A stretch of DNA of 64,000 bases from Pleionea sp052032335. GTDB taxonomy: Bacteria; Pseudomonadota; Gammaproteobacteria; Enterobacterales; Kangiellaceae. The stretch lies in the NCBI GenBank assembly GCA_052032335.1, contig JBPEWV010000170.1:7771-71770 (forward strand), read 5' to 3'. The notes under the pieces were generated by a model. The model worked only from the letters and a program-made list of their open reading frames with translations, had not been told where the DNA came from and made no database searches. Shown piece by piece: positions 1-8,834 of the stretch; position 1 is the first letter of the stretch; every line of letters starts with the position of its first letter. Both the position numbers and the translations under genes were made by a program.

Positions 1-541
1 CGTCGGTAGCTCGGTTGGGCCAACCCGCATGTGGAATGCGCAGCGCTTCGACCGATAGATTATGGACAGTGAAAGGCTCCGATAACTGCCCGACTTCGAG
101 CGACAGTGATGTCACTCTTTCTTGAACTGAATTAAAGCCTTCGATTGGTTTCATTAGAGCCACAGCCTGCGCAGGTGCCAATAGTTTCACTTTAAGGTTT
201 TGTCGAAGATAACGCAGCATATCATTCGCATCAAAATGATCTTCATGGGCGTGAGTGACCATAATCACATCAATGTCGTTGTACGGCGCTAAATTACTGA
301 ACAGCTTATTGCGAATAGACTCTGGGACCAGCGTATATTGACCAAAGGCGTTATGAAAAAAGGGGTCGAACATAATTTTAGTATCGTCATGACTGACTAA
401 CACACCTTCATTGCCTAAATAGCGAATGATGCCCTCTTTTTCAATTAAATGAGGCTCAGTACTGGCCTTTTCTTGATGCGCTATTGCTGCAACATCAAAA
501 AAGATTGCCACCAAAATCACCACCCATTTTAAGTTCCGCAT
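1..541 (-). CDS. Metallo-beta-lactamase-fold hydrolase, exported, C-terminus cut by window edge
   Basis: The reading frame begins at an ATG at 541 and runs off the window without a stop, giving the first 180 residues. The N-terminus (MRNLKWVVILVAIFFDVAAIA) is a signal peptide. Around residue 95 the protein has THAHEDH, the HxHxDH zinc-binding motif of the metallo-beta-lactamase fold, preceded by a strand ending in FDPFF that is usual in this superfamily. The substrate cannot be told: the fold covers lactonases, phosphodiesterases, thiol hydrolases and others. It most resembles the broad UlaG/lipoprotein-like group of exported MBL hydrolases. The fold is seen directly; the periplasmic location is inferred from the signal peptide. 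Confidence 0.8.
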   Translation of the reverse strand, partial: MRNLKWVVILVAIFFDVAAIAHQEKASTEPHLIEKEGIIRYLGNEGVLVSHDDTKIMFDPFFHNAFGQYTLVPESIRNKLFSNLAPYNDIDVIMVTHAHEDHFDANDMLRYLRQNLKVKLLAPAQAVALMKPIEGFNSVQERVTSLSLEVGQLSEPFTVHNLSVEALRIPHAGWPNRATD

Positions 542-649
542 ACCTTATTTATCCTATTTTGTTGAATCATTCATTCAAAATGATTACTGCAGAAAAAAAC
601 TTGTCTATCACTCTTCTTTAAAACCTTTGGTGCTTTGAGTTTGTCCTGT

Positions 650-2188
650 TTATTCAGAGGGTCTAACCAAGCGACCTTCAGGTTTAACTTTCTTAAACGA
701 TCGCGCAGCAGTTCCTTTATCAAGCTGCATTACATTTTGATAGACAACGCGTTGCAAAACCAGCTCAATAAGCGTTGTGCTGTTTGGCTTTAACACGCCT
801 TCCAGCAACTCACTTGTTGCCGATATTTCACACGGTAAATAATGCACAAAGCCCTTGTCCGGCCTCGGTATCACTTTGATTCCTAAACATTGAGCTCCGG
901 GACTTGCCGGTCGAATAACCTGTTTATCAGCATCTAAAATTGCTTCAGTACCCACCATAATGTCGTAGTTCAAATAAAATGTAATGGTATTTTTAGCTTT
1001 CTGGTTACGTTGCTTATCTTGAAAAAAACCTTTTGGCAACCTTTGTGGGTTACTTTCACTTCCCGCAGTTAAAAGCAGATCGAAATCGTTGACCGGATAC
1101 CCCTCGCTATCAACAACTTTTATAACTAACTGTGAGAATCGGTCATGAATAAAATACGTATCAGACACCAGTCGATTTTTTTCGATCTCCACCTTTTCTA
1201 TCGACTGTACCGCCGCCGACTCTTGTTGAAACTGCTCTGCAATCGCTTTGTAGTCTGCTTTGCTAGCAACGGCAATGCAATCGAGAATGGCTCGAACGGT
1301 ATCCTTACTGCGCTTATCGTTAACCGAAGCTTTTACACTTTTCATAATGCCCAAGTCATTCCCGGAATGAGATTTGCCTCGAATGATTTTTAGAGCCGTG
1401 GTTGGTGATTCTACAAATGCATCCTTTCGTAAGCGATCGGCTTGCCATGCCTGTTGACCTTTCTTGCCAACCGCAACAGACTCGGGAGTCTGTTGCACTA
1501 ACCGCAAGTAACGCCCATTCAAATTTGCTGCCGCAACTCGAACCACACCATCGCTACCGGGTTCTCCGGTATAGGTGTTCAAACAGTCGTAAAACTTGCG
1601 ATCAATCGATTGGCCTGTAATAACAAATGGGAAAATACCATTGGCACCAATATTATTGTCGTGTGATTCAATCCATTGGCGATTCAATTCGAAGGCATCA
1701 TTACTACCAAGTTCTAGCCAGTCCAGCACGCCTTCACCGGGTTCTACGCCACTGAACCAAGATTTGATCCGGCTTAAACGAGCCTTACCCAACTGAGCGA
1801 GCGCGGAACCGTAATTTGCGGGTGCCAACATAATTAAATGACTCATCGGACAGCGACCACGTCCTTGCGTCTGATAAAATTCATTCCACCAGGTTCTAAC
1901 CACTGGACCACCAGTAGAGTGAGTGATGCAAATAAAGCGCTCCTGCGATCCGAGTATTGGCGTAACTTCTTGTTCGACCGCACTCTGAAACGCGCATGCA
2001 ATGTCCTTAATTTTAACTTCATCATGAAAACTGATGTATCGCCCCAAGTGAATATTGTTGACAGAAACTGTTTTGCCTTCTGCCTGAAGTTCAGCTATTA
2101 GCCGTCTTGGCAAACCTCCATAGGTGTTGGTGTGAGAAACGCTCCAGCCATGCACAAAAACCAGGTGGATCCTATTATTATTATTCAT
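650..2188 (-). CDS. Alpha/beta-hydrolase, lipase-like, with extra C-terminal domain
   Basis: A 512-residue protein without a signal peptide. Residues 8-280 look like an alpha/beta-hydrolase: an HG oxyanion strand near residue 13 (FVHGWS), a nucleophile elbow at THSTGG with Ser91, a plausible acid at Asp213 (PGSDGVV) and a plausible base at His274 (GKSHSGND). These are the features of triacylglycerol lipases and the PGAP1/LCAT-like esterases. Residues 290-512 form a separate domain that I do not recognise. The ATG at 2188 is preceded by an A/G-rich stretch. It lies alone, upstream-facing the exported MBL hydrolase on the same strand with a 108-base gap, so co-transcription is possible. The substrate is unknown; hydrolase chemistry is inferred from the catalytic triad. 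Confidence 0.75.
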   Translation of the reverse strand: MNNNNRIHLVFVHGWSVSHTNTYGGLPRRLIAELQAEGKTVSVNNIHLGRYISFHDEVKIKDIACAFQSAVEQEVTPILGSQERFICITHSTGGPVVRTWWNEFYQTQGRGRCPMSHLIMLAPANYGSALAQLGKARLSRIKSWFSGVEPGEGVLDWLELGSNDAFELNRQWIESHDNNIGANGIFPFVITGQSIDRKFYDCLNTYTGEPGSDGVVRVAAANLNGRYLRLVQQTPESVAVGKKGQQAWQADRLRKDAFVESPTTALKIIRGKSHSGNDLGIMKSVKASVNDKRSKDTVRAILDCIAVASKADYKAIAEQFQQESAAVQSIEKVEIEKNRLVSDTYFIHDRFSQLVIKVVDSEGYPVNDFDLLLTAGSESNPQRLPKGFFQDKQRNQKAKNTITFYLNYDIMVGTEAILDADKQVIRPASPGAQCLGIKVIPRPDKGFVHYLPCEISATSELLEGVLKPNSTTLIELVLQRVVYQNVMQLDKGTAARSFKKVKPEGRLVRPSE

Positions 2189-2405
2189 GTTTTTTCCCTG
2201 TTAACCAGTGCTGATTACGATAGTTGCACTGATTCCGCCCAGTTTCAAGATATTAACTTGCCACCAAGTTGGTCCCGCTATTTTTCGTTACCAGGGTTTA
2301 ATCGATTTTGACGTCAATAGCCAAGCAACAATGGCTTCATTATTTGAATTTGGAAAATAAGCTGGGTGCTAAAGTTTTATTTTGGATCGACTTGAAATTT
2401 GAAAC

Positions 2406-2543
2406 AGCAGCCACGTTTTGTGTGGCTGGTGCGCCCGGCAGGGTGAGAAGGTTCCTGATAAAGCACTGCTTTATCCTTCGAACGCGTTGATTTTGAATCA
2501 ACGCCGGAGACTCCGTGGAAGTAGCAGCTACGTTTTGTGTGGC

Positions 2544-2559
<16 letters not shown>
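2406..2559 (-). repeat. Duplicated 3' end of tRNA-Arg plus its terminator hairpin
   Basis: Two direct copies of a 37-base unit lie at 2406-2442 and 2523-2559, differing at two positions. Read on the minus strand, each contains the last part of the tRNA-Arg T-arm and acceptor stem, the CCA, and a following hairpin (AGCCAC, loop, GTGGCT). The 2523 copy belongs to the intact tRNA-Arg; the 2406 copy lacks the rest of the tRNA. Between them are further small inverted repeats, including GTTGATTCAAAATCAAC, which has the sequence of a tRNA-Leu(CAA) anticodon arm. This looks like a tRNA-array remnant or a duplication scar. Confidence 0.7.
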
Positions 2560-2620
<61 letters not shown>

Positions 2621-2909
2621 ATCGTGATGACTGTATATTAATGGGTTCGTTTAAAAAACGAAATATTAAATCTGTTTTTTATTGCTTTTAAGTTCGTTAA
2701 TCGATCAGTTATTAACCAGCACTAAGAATATTTTCGATTTAAAAAAAACAGTGTTATACCTCTGCCAAATAACACAGTGAGATTTCAGCGAAAATTCAAT
2801 CAGTTAAATTTTTTGCTCCAATCCGTTCACTAAAATATTGCTGCAACTCAACCTCAATTCTTGACTAGGATTATTGATAGATGCTCAACGCCACAAGGAG
2901 AGGCATGCC

Positions 2910-3329
2910 ATGATGTACCAGCAAATACCCGCTTTGTTTTATTCACTTCGCTCGAAGTTTAAAGAAACAGAGTCTGTCAGGATGACAACTTCACAATTTG
3001 GTCAACTCAACAACCTAATTACGGAGTATTGCCATTATCACGATGCGCCACGACTTAAAGGATTGATCAAACGCGTTCAGAGGCGCATGGATCAACACGC
3101 GGACCACCACTTGTGGTTAACGGAATACGAGTTTATTCGAGAACACCTGATGAAAGCGATGAAAGAGGTTAACTTTTGTCGACAGGAGGACAATCCCGAT
3201 TCCGTAATCGCCGTATTAAATCGCACCAGCAACGTCAATGAAAAGGAAAGTAAAACAAAACGACGAGAAAGTGATCACATGCTATTCACTCAGTCGGTCA
3301 AAAACATTTTTGAACGCTGGATGCACTAA
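2910..3329 (+). CDS. Hypothetical cytoplasmic protein, 139 residues
   Basis: I do not recognise this protein. The frame stays open upstream to a TTG at 2874, but the ATG at 2910 has a strong ribosome-binding site (AAGGAGAGG at 2895-2903), so I take that as the start. The product is basic and helical, rich in His, Arg and Lys, without signal peptide or membrane segment; the last third is charged (NEKESKTKRRES). It is followed at once by a good terminator, so it is probably a single-gene transcript. The AT-rich 2621-2909 region upstream presumably holds its promoter. It could be a small regulatory or DNA-associated protein, but nothing in the sequence proves that. Confidence 0.6.
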   Translation: MMYQQIPALFYSLRSKFKETESVRMTTSQFGQLNNLITEYCHYHDAPRLKGLIKRVQRRMDQHADHHLWLTEYEFIREHLMKAMKEVNFCRQEDNPDSVIAVLNRTSNVNEKESKTKRRESDHMLFTQSVKNIFERWMH

Positions 3330-3333
3330 ACGC

Positions 3334-3363
3334 AAAAAAGGGCAGAATTTCTGCCCTTTTTTT
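3334..3363. terminator. Bidirectional rho-independent terminator
   Basis: Six A, stem GGGCAG, loop AATTT, stem CTGCCC, then seven T. It separates the convergent hypothetical gene and acyl-CoA dehydrogenase gene and can work in both directions. Confidence 0.9.
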
Positions 3364-3385
3364 AACCAATCACCGGACTCAATAA

Positions 3386-5143
3386 TTAGACAAGCGAATC
3401 GTCCAGTGCAAAGGTAGATGCGTAACCATTGGTTACAGAACGCACGTATCCATCGACCCTTGGCATCAGGTGGTCAAAATAGAACTGGCTAGCTGCCAAT
3501 TTGCGCGCTTTCTCTTGTTCGGGTAAAACATCTGACGCAAGTAATTGCTTCAACCACAACCAACCACCTAAAACGTAAGCAACCGCATTTAAATACTCAA
3601 CAGCACCGCCTTGTGCAGCCGGCCCTTGTTCGTCATTTTGCTTGATGATTTCAGACGTCAATGATTTAACTTTTTCCAGTTCGCTTCCTAACGTTTTGGC
3701 TAATGCTGAAAACTCACCGCCGTCTGCCTGCTGAATGCTTTGCTCAATGTCATCGAACATGTCGTTCATCGCCGCACCTTTGTCAGCACAGACTTTTCGA
3801 ATCATCAAATCTTGCGCCTGGATACCATTGGTGCCTTCATAAATTTGAGCAATACGGGCATCTCGAGCAAACTGTTCCAACCCCCACTCGCGAACGTAAC
3901 CATGACCACCCAGGACTTGAATACCGTGATTGCAGTTTTCAAAACCAGTGTCGGTAAAAAACGCTTTAGCAATCGGCGTTAACAGTGCAACGCGTTTCGC
4001 AGCACTGGCTTTGGTAGCATCGTCTTTGCCGTGCTCGTTCAAATCAATGTGCATTGCTAAATACACCGCCATGGCACGGCAAATCTCGGTCACTGAACGC
4101 ATCGAAAGCAACATGCGTCGCACGTCTGCGTGCTCCAATATCGTGGCCGCTTTCTGACCTTCACGCGAACTGCGCCCCTGAATGCGTTCTTCGGCGTATT
4201 GGCGTGCTATTTGATAAGACACATCGGCCAGACCAACCCCTTGCAGCGCAATCGACAGTCGCTCCTTGTTCATCATAGTGAACATGCAGGCCAGTCCACG
4301 ATGCGGTTCGCCGATTAAAAAGCCGGTCGCTTCTTCAAAATTAAGAACACAAGTGGATGACGCTTTAATACCCATTTTATGCTCAATCGATCCGCAGTAA
4401 ACGCCATTTCGTTCACCAACCGAACCATCGTCTTTAACCATAAACTTAGGCACAAGAAACAATGAAATGCCACGCGGACCTTCTGGTGCATCGGGCAATC
4501 GGGCTAACACCAGATGAATGATGTTTTCTGCCATGTCATGCTCACCGCCTGTAATGAAAATCTTAGTACCGGTGAGTTTATAAGTGCCATCGTCGCTCGG
4601 TTCGGCTTTGGTTTTTAAAATGCCAAGATCAGAACCGGAATGTGGCTCGGTCAGACACATGGAACCCGACCAGACACCGGACTGCATATTTTCCAGATAG
4701 GTACTTTTAAGCTCATCACTGCCGTGTGCTGCCAATGCGGCACAGGCACCAGCGGTTAAACTTGGATAAAGAGTGAACGATGTGTTTGAGGCGTAAAGCA
4801 TCTCTTCGACCAACACATGCAACGCTTTGGGTAAACCTTGACCGCCGTACTCTGGGTCACCGTTAATGCCTTGCCAACCGCCTTCACAGAATTGTTGGTA
4901 AGCTTCCTTAAACCCTTTAGGCGTGGTGACTTCGGTGCCTTCATGATGACAGCCTTCTTCATCACCGTCGCGATTTAATGGGTATAAGACATTTTCAGCA
5001 AACTTGGCGCCTTCTTCCAGAACCGCGTTAAACAAGTCGTAATCAAATTCGGCAAACTGTTCGATACCTTCAAATTGTTTCTGTACGTCGAAAACGTCCT
5101 TCAAAATAAAGGACATGTCTGCAACAGGTGCTTTATAGCTCAT
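3386..5143 (-). CDS. Acyl-CoA dehydrogenase, long form with C-terminal extension
   Basis: A 585-residue FAD-dependent acyl-CoA dehydrogenase that introduces the trans-2 double bond in acyl-CoA and passes electrons to electron-transfer flavoprotein. Seen directly: an N-terminal helical domain, the FAD/substrate strand motif CLTEPHSGSDLG, a further motif TGTKIFITGGEHD, and near residue 435 the IYEGTNGIQ motif carrying the usual catalytic glutamate. It is longer than the classic 380-residue enzymes because of a C-terminal domain after residue 470, as in the family that includes the 3-methylmercaptopropionyl-CoA dehydrogenase DmdC and many fatty-acid enzymes of marine gammaproteobacteria. No neighbour gives the substrate, so either fatty-acid or sulfur-compound use is possible. 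It is transcribed alone; a terminator lies upstream and downstream. Confidence 0.92.
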   Translation of the reverse strand: MSYKAPVADMSFILKDVFDVQKQFEGIEQFAEFDYDLFNAVLEEGAKFAENVLYPLNRDGDEEGCHHEGTEVTTPKGFKEAYQQFCEGGWQGINGDPEYGGQGLPKALHVLVEEMLYASNTSFTLYPSLTAGACAALAAHGSDELKSTYLENMQSGVWSGSMCLTEPHSGSDLGILKTKAEPSDDGTYKLTGTKIFITGGEHDMAENIIHLVLARLPDAPEGPRGISLFLVPKFMVKDDGSVGERNGVYCGSIEHKMGIKASSTCVLNFEEATGFLIGEPHRGLACMFTMMNKERLSIALQGVGLADVSYQIARQYAEERIQGRSSREGQKAATILEHADVRRMLLSMRSVTEICRAMAVYLAMHIDLNEHGKDDATKASAAKRVALLTPIAKAFFTDTGFENCNHGIQVLGGHGYVREWGLEQFARDARIAQIYEGTNGIQAQDLMIRKVCADKGAAMNDMFDDIEQSIQQADGGEFSALAKTLGSELEKVKSLTSEIIKQNDEQGPAAQGGAVEYLNAVAYVLGGWLWLKQLLASDVLPEQEKARKLAASQFYFDHLMPRVDGYVRSVTNGYASTFALDDSLV

Positions 5144-5166
5144 ATTGGTAATCCTGAAAGTTCATG

Positions 5167-5206
5167 AAAAAGGGCTTTAAACTTATTGCTAAGTCTAAAG
5201 CCCTTT
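5167..5206 (-). terminator. Rho-independent terminator of the alanine symporter gene
   Basis: A 17-bp stem with one mismatch (AAAGGGCTTTA... on both arms), loop TTGC, followed on the minus strand by a T-run. It sits between the symporter stop codon and the acyl-CoA dehydrogenase start. Confidence 0.85.
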
Positions 5207-5258
5207 GAATTGCTTGTAAACTGGTCTAATCAGTTTGTGTACGACACTTGTTTAAATA

Positions 5259-6923
5259 CTAGTCGGCTTGCTCTTTCTCAAAATCTTCCCAGTATTTCTT
5301 AACCGTATCTTTCATGTCTCGATGCAGCAGTAAGATACCAAATAAGTTAGGTATGGTCATCAGTGCGACAGTTACGTAAGCCACGTTCCAGATAACCGTC
5401 GTATCGACCATTGAAGCCGCCAGGAAACAACCGATATACATTATTCGATAAGGTAAAACACCTTTTTCGCCGACCAGATAGATAACCGCGCGATCGCCGT
5501 AATAAGACCAGGCTATCGCGGTACTGAAGGCAAATAGCAGCAGCCCTATCGCGACTATGTATTCACCGTAGTTACCCATTGCGCTACTGAACGCCGCTAT
5601 GGTCAGAGGAACCGAATGAATTAACGATTTCCCGACGATTTCAACGCCCGAGGATTGATCCGGTTTCCCGCTACTAATCAAGACTTCTCCGGTATAAGGC
5701 TCGCCATCTTTGACGAATTTATAGTCTTCGGCGACCGATTTAGAATTTAATAAGGTAAAGTCGTCATTGACCCTCACCCCATCTTTGACAATGACTTTTC
5801 CATCGTAATCTTTCACTTCATTTTCGATGCCATTGACATAATTAAACAGCTTTTCCAGATCCTGCTCGTTCTGATCAGAGTATTTTCCGGCAATGAACGT
5901 CATATCCGATTGATCAAAAGTGTTCTCCATTTTCTGCGTCCAGACACCCGATGATAAGATGGCCAACCCGGTTATGGTACAGATAACAATAGTATCGATG
6001 AAGGGTTCCAGAAGACTGACCATGCCCTCAGAAGCAGGTTCTTTTCCACGTGCACTGGCGTGAGCTATTGCCGCAGAGCCTTGACCAGCTTCGTTAGAGA
6101 ACAAGCCGCGTGCAACACCAAACTTAAATGCAAAGGCGAAACTCGCTCCTAAGAAACCACCAACGGCTGCTGATCCGCTAAATATATCCACAAAAATTGA
6201 CGCAAACGAAGGCAAAATGTTTTCGTAATTGGTCACAATAACCACTAAAGCGCCCACTACATAAACCAATGCCATTGTGGGTACAATGGCCTCTGCAACA
6301 TGGGCGATACGTTTTATCCCGCCAACGATAACCAGAGCAAGAAATACTGATAGCACCACTCCTGTAACCCATGGGTCGACGTGGAAAGTAGTTTCCATGG
6401 CGCTGGCGATACTGTTTATTTGCGGCATATTACCGCTGCCAATGGAGCTGATAATGGTGGCAACGGCAAAAATAACTGCCAACCATTTCATATTCAATTT
6501 ACGCTCCATGTAATACATGGGCCCACCAGCCATGGTGCCATCTTTGGTTTTAACACGGTATTTGTGAGAAAGCGTAACCTCAACAAACTTGGTGGTCATG
6601 CCCATAAAGGCGGTTAACCACATCCAGAAAAGCGCCGCAGGCCCACCTAAAAATAGTGCCAGAGCAACCCCTCCAATATTTCCGGTACCGACGGTACCTG
6701 ACAATGCGGTGGTTAAGGCTTGAAAATGAGAGGTGTCGCCGGGTGAGTCTGCTTTGGCGTATTTACCACGGAGAATTCGTGTGGCCTGACCAAAATAGCG
6801 AACCTGTGGAAACCCCAGATAAATGGTGAAAAACAGCCCGGTGCCCAAGAGCAGCCAAGGAAAATACCATGCTGAACCTAAAAACCCGTCCAGCAATCCT
6901 AAAATCTCATTAAAAGTATCCAA
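5259..6923 (-). CDS. Sodium:alanine/glycine symporter (AGCS family)
   Basis: A 554-residue inner-membrane protein with about ten hydrophobic segments and AGCS signatures: the N-terminal TALSGTVGTGNIGGVALAL region and FSNEAGQGSAAIAHA near residue 280. It imports alanine or glycine with Na+. The start is a TTG at 6923 with GGAG ten bases upstream; no ATG lies near, so this rare start is likely real. Odd: between the transmembrane part ending GVWTQ (about residue 325) and residue 430 there is a hydrophilic, acidic stretch of about 105 residues where typical members have a much shorter loop, making this protein 60-100 residues longer than usual. The Na+ gradient could be supplied by the nearby OadGAB pump (inference). 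Confidence 0.92.
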   Translation of the reverse strand: MDTFNEILGLLDGFLGSAWYFPWLLLGTGLFFTIYLGFPQVRYFGQATRILRGKYAKADSPGDTSHFQALTTALSGTVGTGNIGGVALALFLGGPAALFWMWLTAFMGMTTKFVEVTLSHKYRVKTKDGTMAGGPMYYMERKLNMKWLAVIFAVATIISSIGSGNMPQINSIASAMETTFHVDPWVTGVVLSVFLALVIVGGIKRIAHVAEAIVPTMALVYVVGALVVIVTNYENILPSFASIFVDIFSGSAAVGGFLGASFAFAFKFGVARGLFSNEAGQGSAAIAHASARGKEPASEGMVSLLEPFIDTIVICTITGLAILSSGVWTQKMENTFDQSDMTFIAGKYSDQNEQDLEKLFNYVNGIENEVKDYDGKVIVKDGVRVNDDFTLLNSKSVAEDYKFVKDGEPYTGEVLISSGKPDQSSGVEIVGKSLIHSVPLTIAAFSSAMGNYGEYIVAIGLLLFAFSTAIAWSYYGDRAVIYLVGEKGVLPYRIMYIGCFLAASMVDTTVIWNVAYVTVALMTIPNLFGILLLHRDMKDTVKKYWEDFEKEQAD

Positions 6924-6952
6924 ACCCGTGTCTCCAACTTTATTTTTATGAT

Positions 6953-6980
6953 TAAAAAACAGCCTCTTAGGGGCTTTTTA
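6953..6980 (-). terminator. Probable terminator after the pentapeptide-repeat gene
   Basis: On the minus strand a short stem (AGCCCC/GAGGCT with one mismatch) is followed by GTTTTTTAA. It lies between the pentapeptide gene and the symporter start. A part in symporter leader control cannot be excluded. Confidence 0.5.
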
Positions 6981-7114
6981 GCATAATTTTGGGGATTAAA
7001 GATACCATAGGGAACTGACCTTCACCAGCGCCATCACCCGCCTTTAAATCGGATTCAGGGTAACAAAGTTTGAGATTCTATGTCGCGAGTAATGAGCAAT
7101 GATTTGATCGCGAC

Positions 7115-7450
7115 TTAGCGATAGCGCATCCGTGTTCCACGACAGATGGAAAGCTCGATTTCCTCAGGGGATAATTCGGTAGGAAAATAACATCCTGAAA
7201 CCTGCGAGCTGGCAAGGCTTGCTCCGCGCAGATTGCTTTGGGTAAAGTCGATCCCTCTTAAATCAGCGCCCCGAAAATAGGCACCGCTAAAATTAATGCC
7301 ATTGGCATTTAAACCTCTTAAGTCTAGCCCACGAAAATCACAGTTGGTGTAATCCAGCTTATCCAGAGAGGCGCGTTGGGTATTAAACTCTTTCACTTGT
7401 TCATTTCTGAGCAATTGATATAACGGATCATCAATAATTTTTACTGCCAT
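7115..7450 (-). CDS. Pentapeptide-repeat protein
   Basis: A 111-residue soluble protein. Residues 35-85 contain about nine tandem A(D/N)LXX-type pentapeptides (FRGLD LRGLN ANGIN FSGAY FRGAD LRGID and so on), which form a right-handed square beta-helix. An N-terminal helical segment and a short C-terminal tail without repeats flank it. Functions of short members of this family are mostly unknown; some protect DNA gyrase by DNA mimicry, but the surface here is not clearly acidic enough to claim this. It stands alone, 69 bases downstream of the oad operon on the same strand, and might be read through from it. Confidence 0.85.
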   Translation of the reverse strand: MAVKIIDDPLYQLLRNEQVKEFNTQRASLDKLDYTNCDFRGLDLRGLNANGINFSGAYFRGADLRGIDFTQSNLRGASLASSQVSGCYFPTELSPEEIELSICRGTRMRYR

Positions 7451-7519
7451 TCACCCTGCTCCAAGATTGACCACTCTTTAATTATAGTCGGTATTAAAAA
7501 TTAGACTAACCTACGAACA

Positions 7520-8818
7520 TTAGCTGACCAGGGCTAACAACACGCCTGCCGCCACGGCCGACCCAATAACACCAGCCACATTGGGTCCCATTGCATGCAT
7601 CAGTAAAAAGTTATGATGATTGGCTTGCAACCCAACTTTATTAACCACTCGTGCAGCCATAGGAACAGCAGAAACACCAGCAGCACCTATCAACGGATTG
7701 ATCGGATGCTTACTAAATTTTGCCATTAGTTTTGCCATCAAAACGCCACACGCAGTGCCAATCGAAAAAGCTACGGCACCAAGCGCTAAAATGCCCAATG
7801 TCTCCAGCGCAAGAAATTTGTCAGCCGACAGTTTTGATCCGACACTTAATCCCAAAAAGATGGTGACAATGTTGATGAGCGAGTTTTGTGTGGTATTACT
7901 CAAGCGGTCGACCACCCCGCATTCACGCATCAGATTGCCAAAGCAGAACATGCCAATCAACGGAGCGGCAGATGGTAAAAACACCGCACACAAAACCAAC
8001 ACCATTAGAGGAAATACAATTTTTTCCAGTTTCGAAACGTGACGCAATTGTCGCATTTCAATTTTACGTTCGGCTTCGGAAGTGAACAACTTCATTATCG
8101 GCGGCTGTATGATAGGTACCAGAGCCATATAAGAATAAGCAGCTACCGCAATTGCGCCCAGCAGTTCTGGCGCTAATCGTGATGCAAGAAATATGGCCGT
8201 TGGACCATCCGCACCACCAATAATGGCGATCGCTGAGGCGTCTTGTAAAGAGAAGTCGAAGCCGGGAACAAGATTTAACCCCAGTGCTCCCAATAATGTG
8301 GCAAAAATGCCAAACTGGGCGGCAGCGCCTAGAAATAAGGTTCGTGGGTTAGCAATAAGAGCACCAAAATCGGTCATCGCACCAACGCCCATAAATATAA
8401 TCAGTGGTGCAGCTCCGCTACCGACCGCTACGGTATAAAAGTTATAAAGCATACCGTGTTCAAATCCGGCATCGCGAGCGACTTGAAGCGCTGAAAAATG
8501 TTGCGCCTGATTGGCATGATGATATACGTCGAGCAATTTTTCTGGAGTACTGAACTCTATGGATAATTGCGCCGCAATGGCGTTAATAACTTCTGGTTGT
8601 GCCGAATAGATCGCGTTTTCTACGGCGTCCATCGCCAATCCTGCGTTTGGAATATTCGCCAGAATACCACCAAAGCCAATGGTCACTAATAAAAGCGGTT
8701 CAAAATTTTTCGCTATCGCCAGATACAAGAGGATAAAGCCAATCACGATCATGATTGCTTGTCCCCAAGTAAAATTGGCGATACCTGTGTCTTGCCAAAG
8801 TTTTAGTAAACCATCCAT
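7520..8818 (-). CDS. oadB: Oxaloacetate decarboxylase Na+ pump, beta subunit
   Basis: A 432-residue polytopic membrane protein. It carries out the carboxybiotin decarboxylation that drives Na+ export. Seen: N-terminal hydrophobic helix then GFGGILANIPNAG, the central GGADGPTAIF motif (with the Na+-binding aspartate of the family) and several hydrophobic segments to the C-terminus, with the normal family length. An ATG at 8818 is preferred over the TTG one codon upstream. It is last in the order oadG-oadA-oadB, with a 16-base gap after oadA, so one transcript is likely. The operon couples oxaloacetate to pyruvate conversion to a Na+ gradient. Confidence 0.95.
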   Translation of the reverse strand: MDGLLKLWQDTGIANFTWGQAIMIVIGFILLYLAIAKNFEPLLLVTIGFGGILANIPNAGLAMDAVENAIYSAQPEVINAIAAQLSIEFSTPEKLLDVYHHANQAQHFSALQVARDAGFEHGMLYNFYTVAVGSGAAPLIIFMGVGAMTDFGALIANPRTLFLGAAAQFGIFATLLGALGLNLVPGFDFSLQDASAIAIIGGADGPTAIFLASRLAPELLGAIAVAAYSYMALVPIIQPPIMKLFTSEAERKIEMRQLRHVSKLEKIVFPLMVLVLCAVFLPSAAPLIGMFCFGNLMRECGVVDRLSNTTQNSLINIVTIFLGLSVGSKLSADKFLALETLGILALGAVAFSIGTACGVLMAKLMAKFSKHPINPLIGAAGVSAVPMAARVVNKVGLQANHHNFLLMHAMGPNVAGVIGSAVAAGVLLALVS

Positions 8819-8834
8819 CAAGTTTCTCTTAATT

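Noticed and set aside
2308..2490. Small plus-strand reading frame beside tRNA-Arg
   Set aside because: It lies inside repeat/hairpin sequence with no ribosome-binding site or protein-like composition.
6924..7114. Glycine riboswitch ahead of the Na+/alanine symporter
   Set aside because: The leader was read on the minus strand; the conserved glycine-aptamer motifs are not there, only a short terminator-like hairpin.
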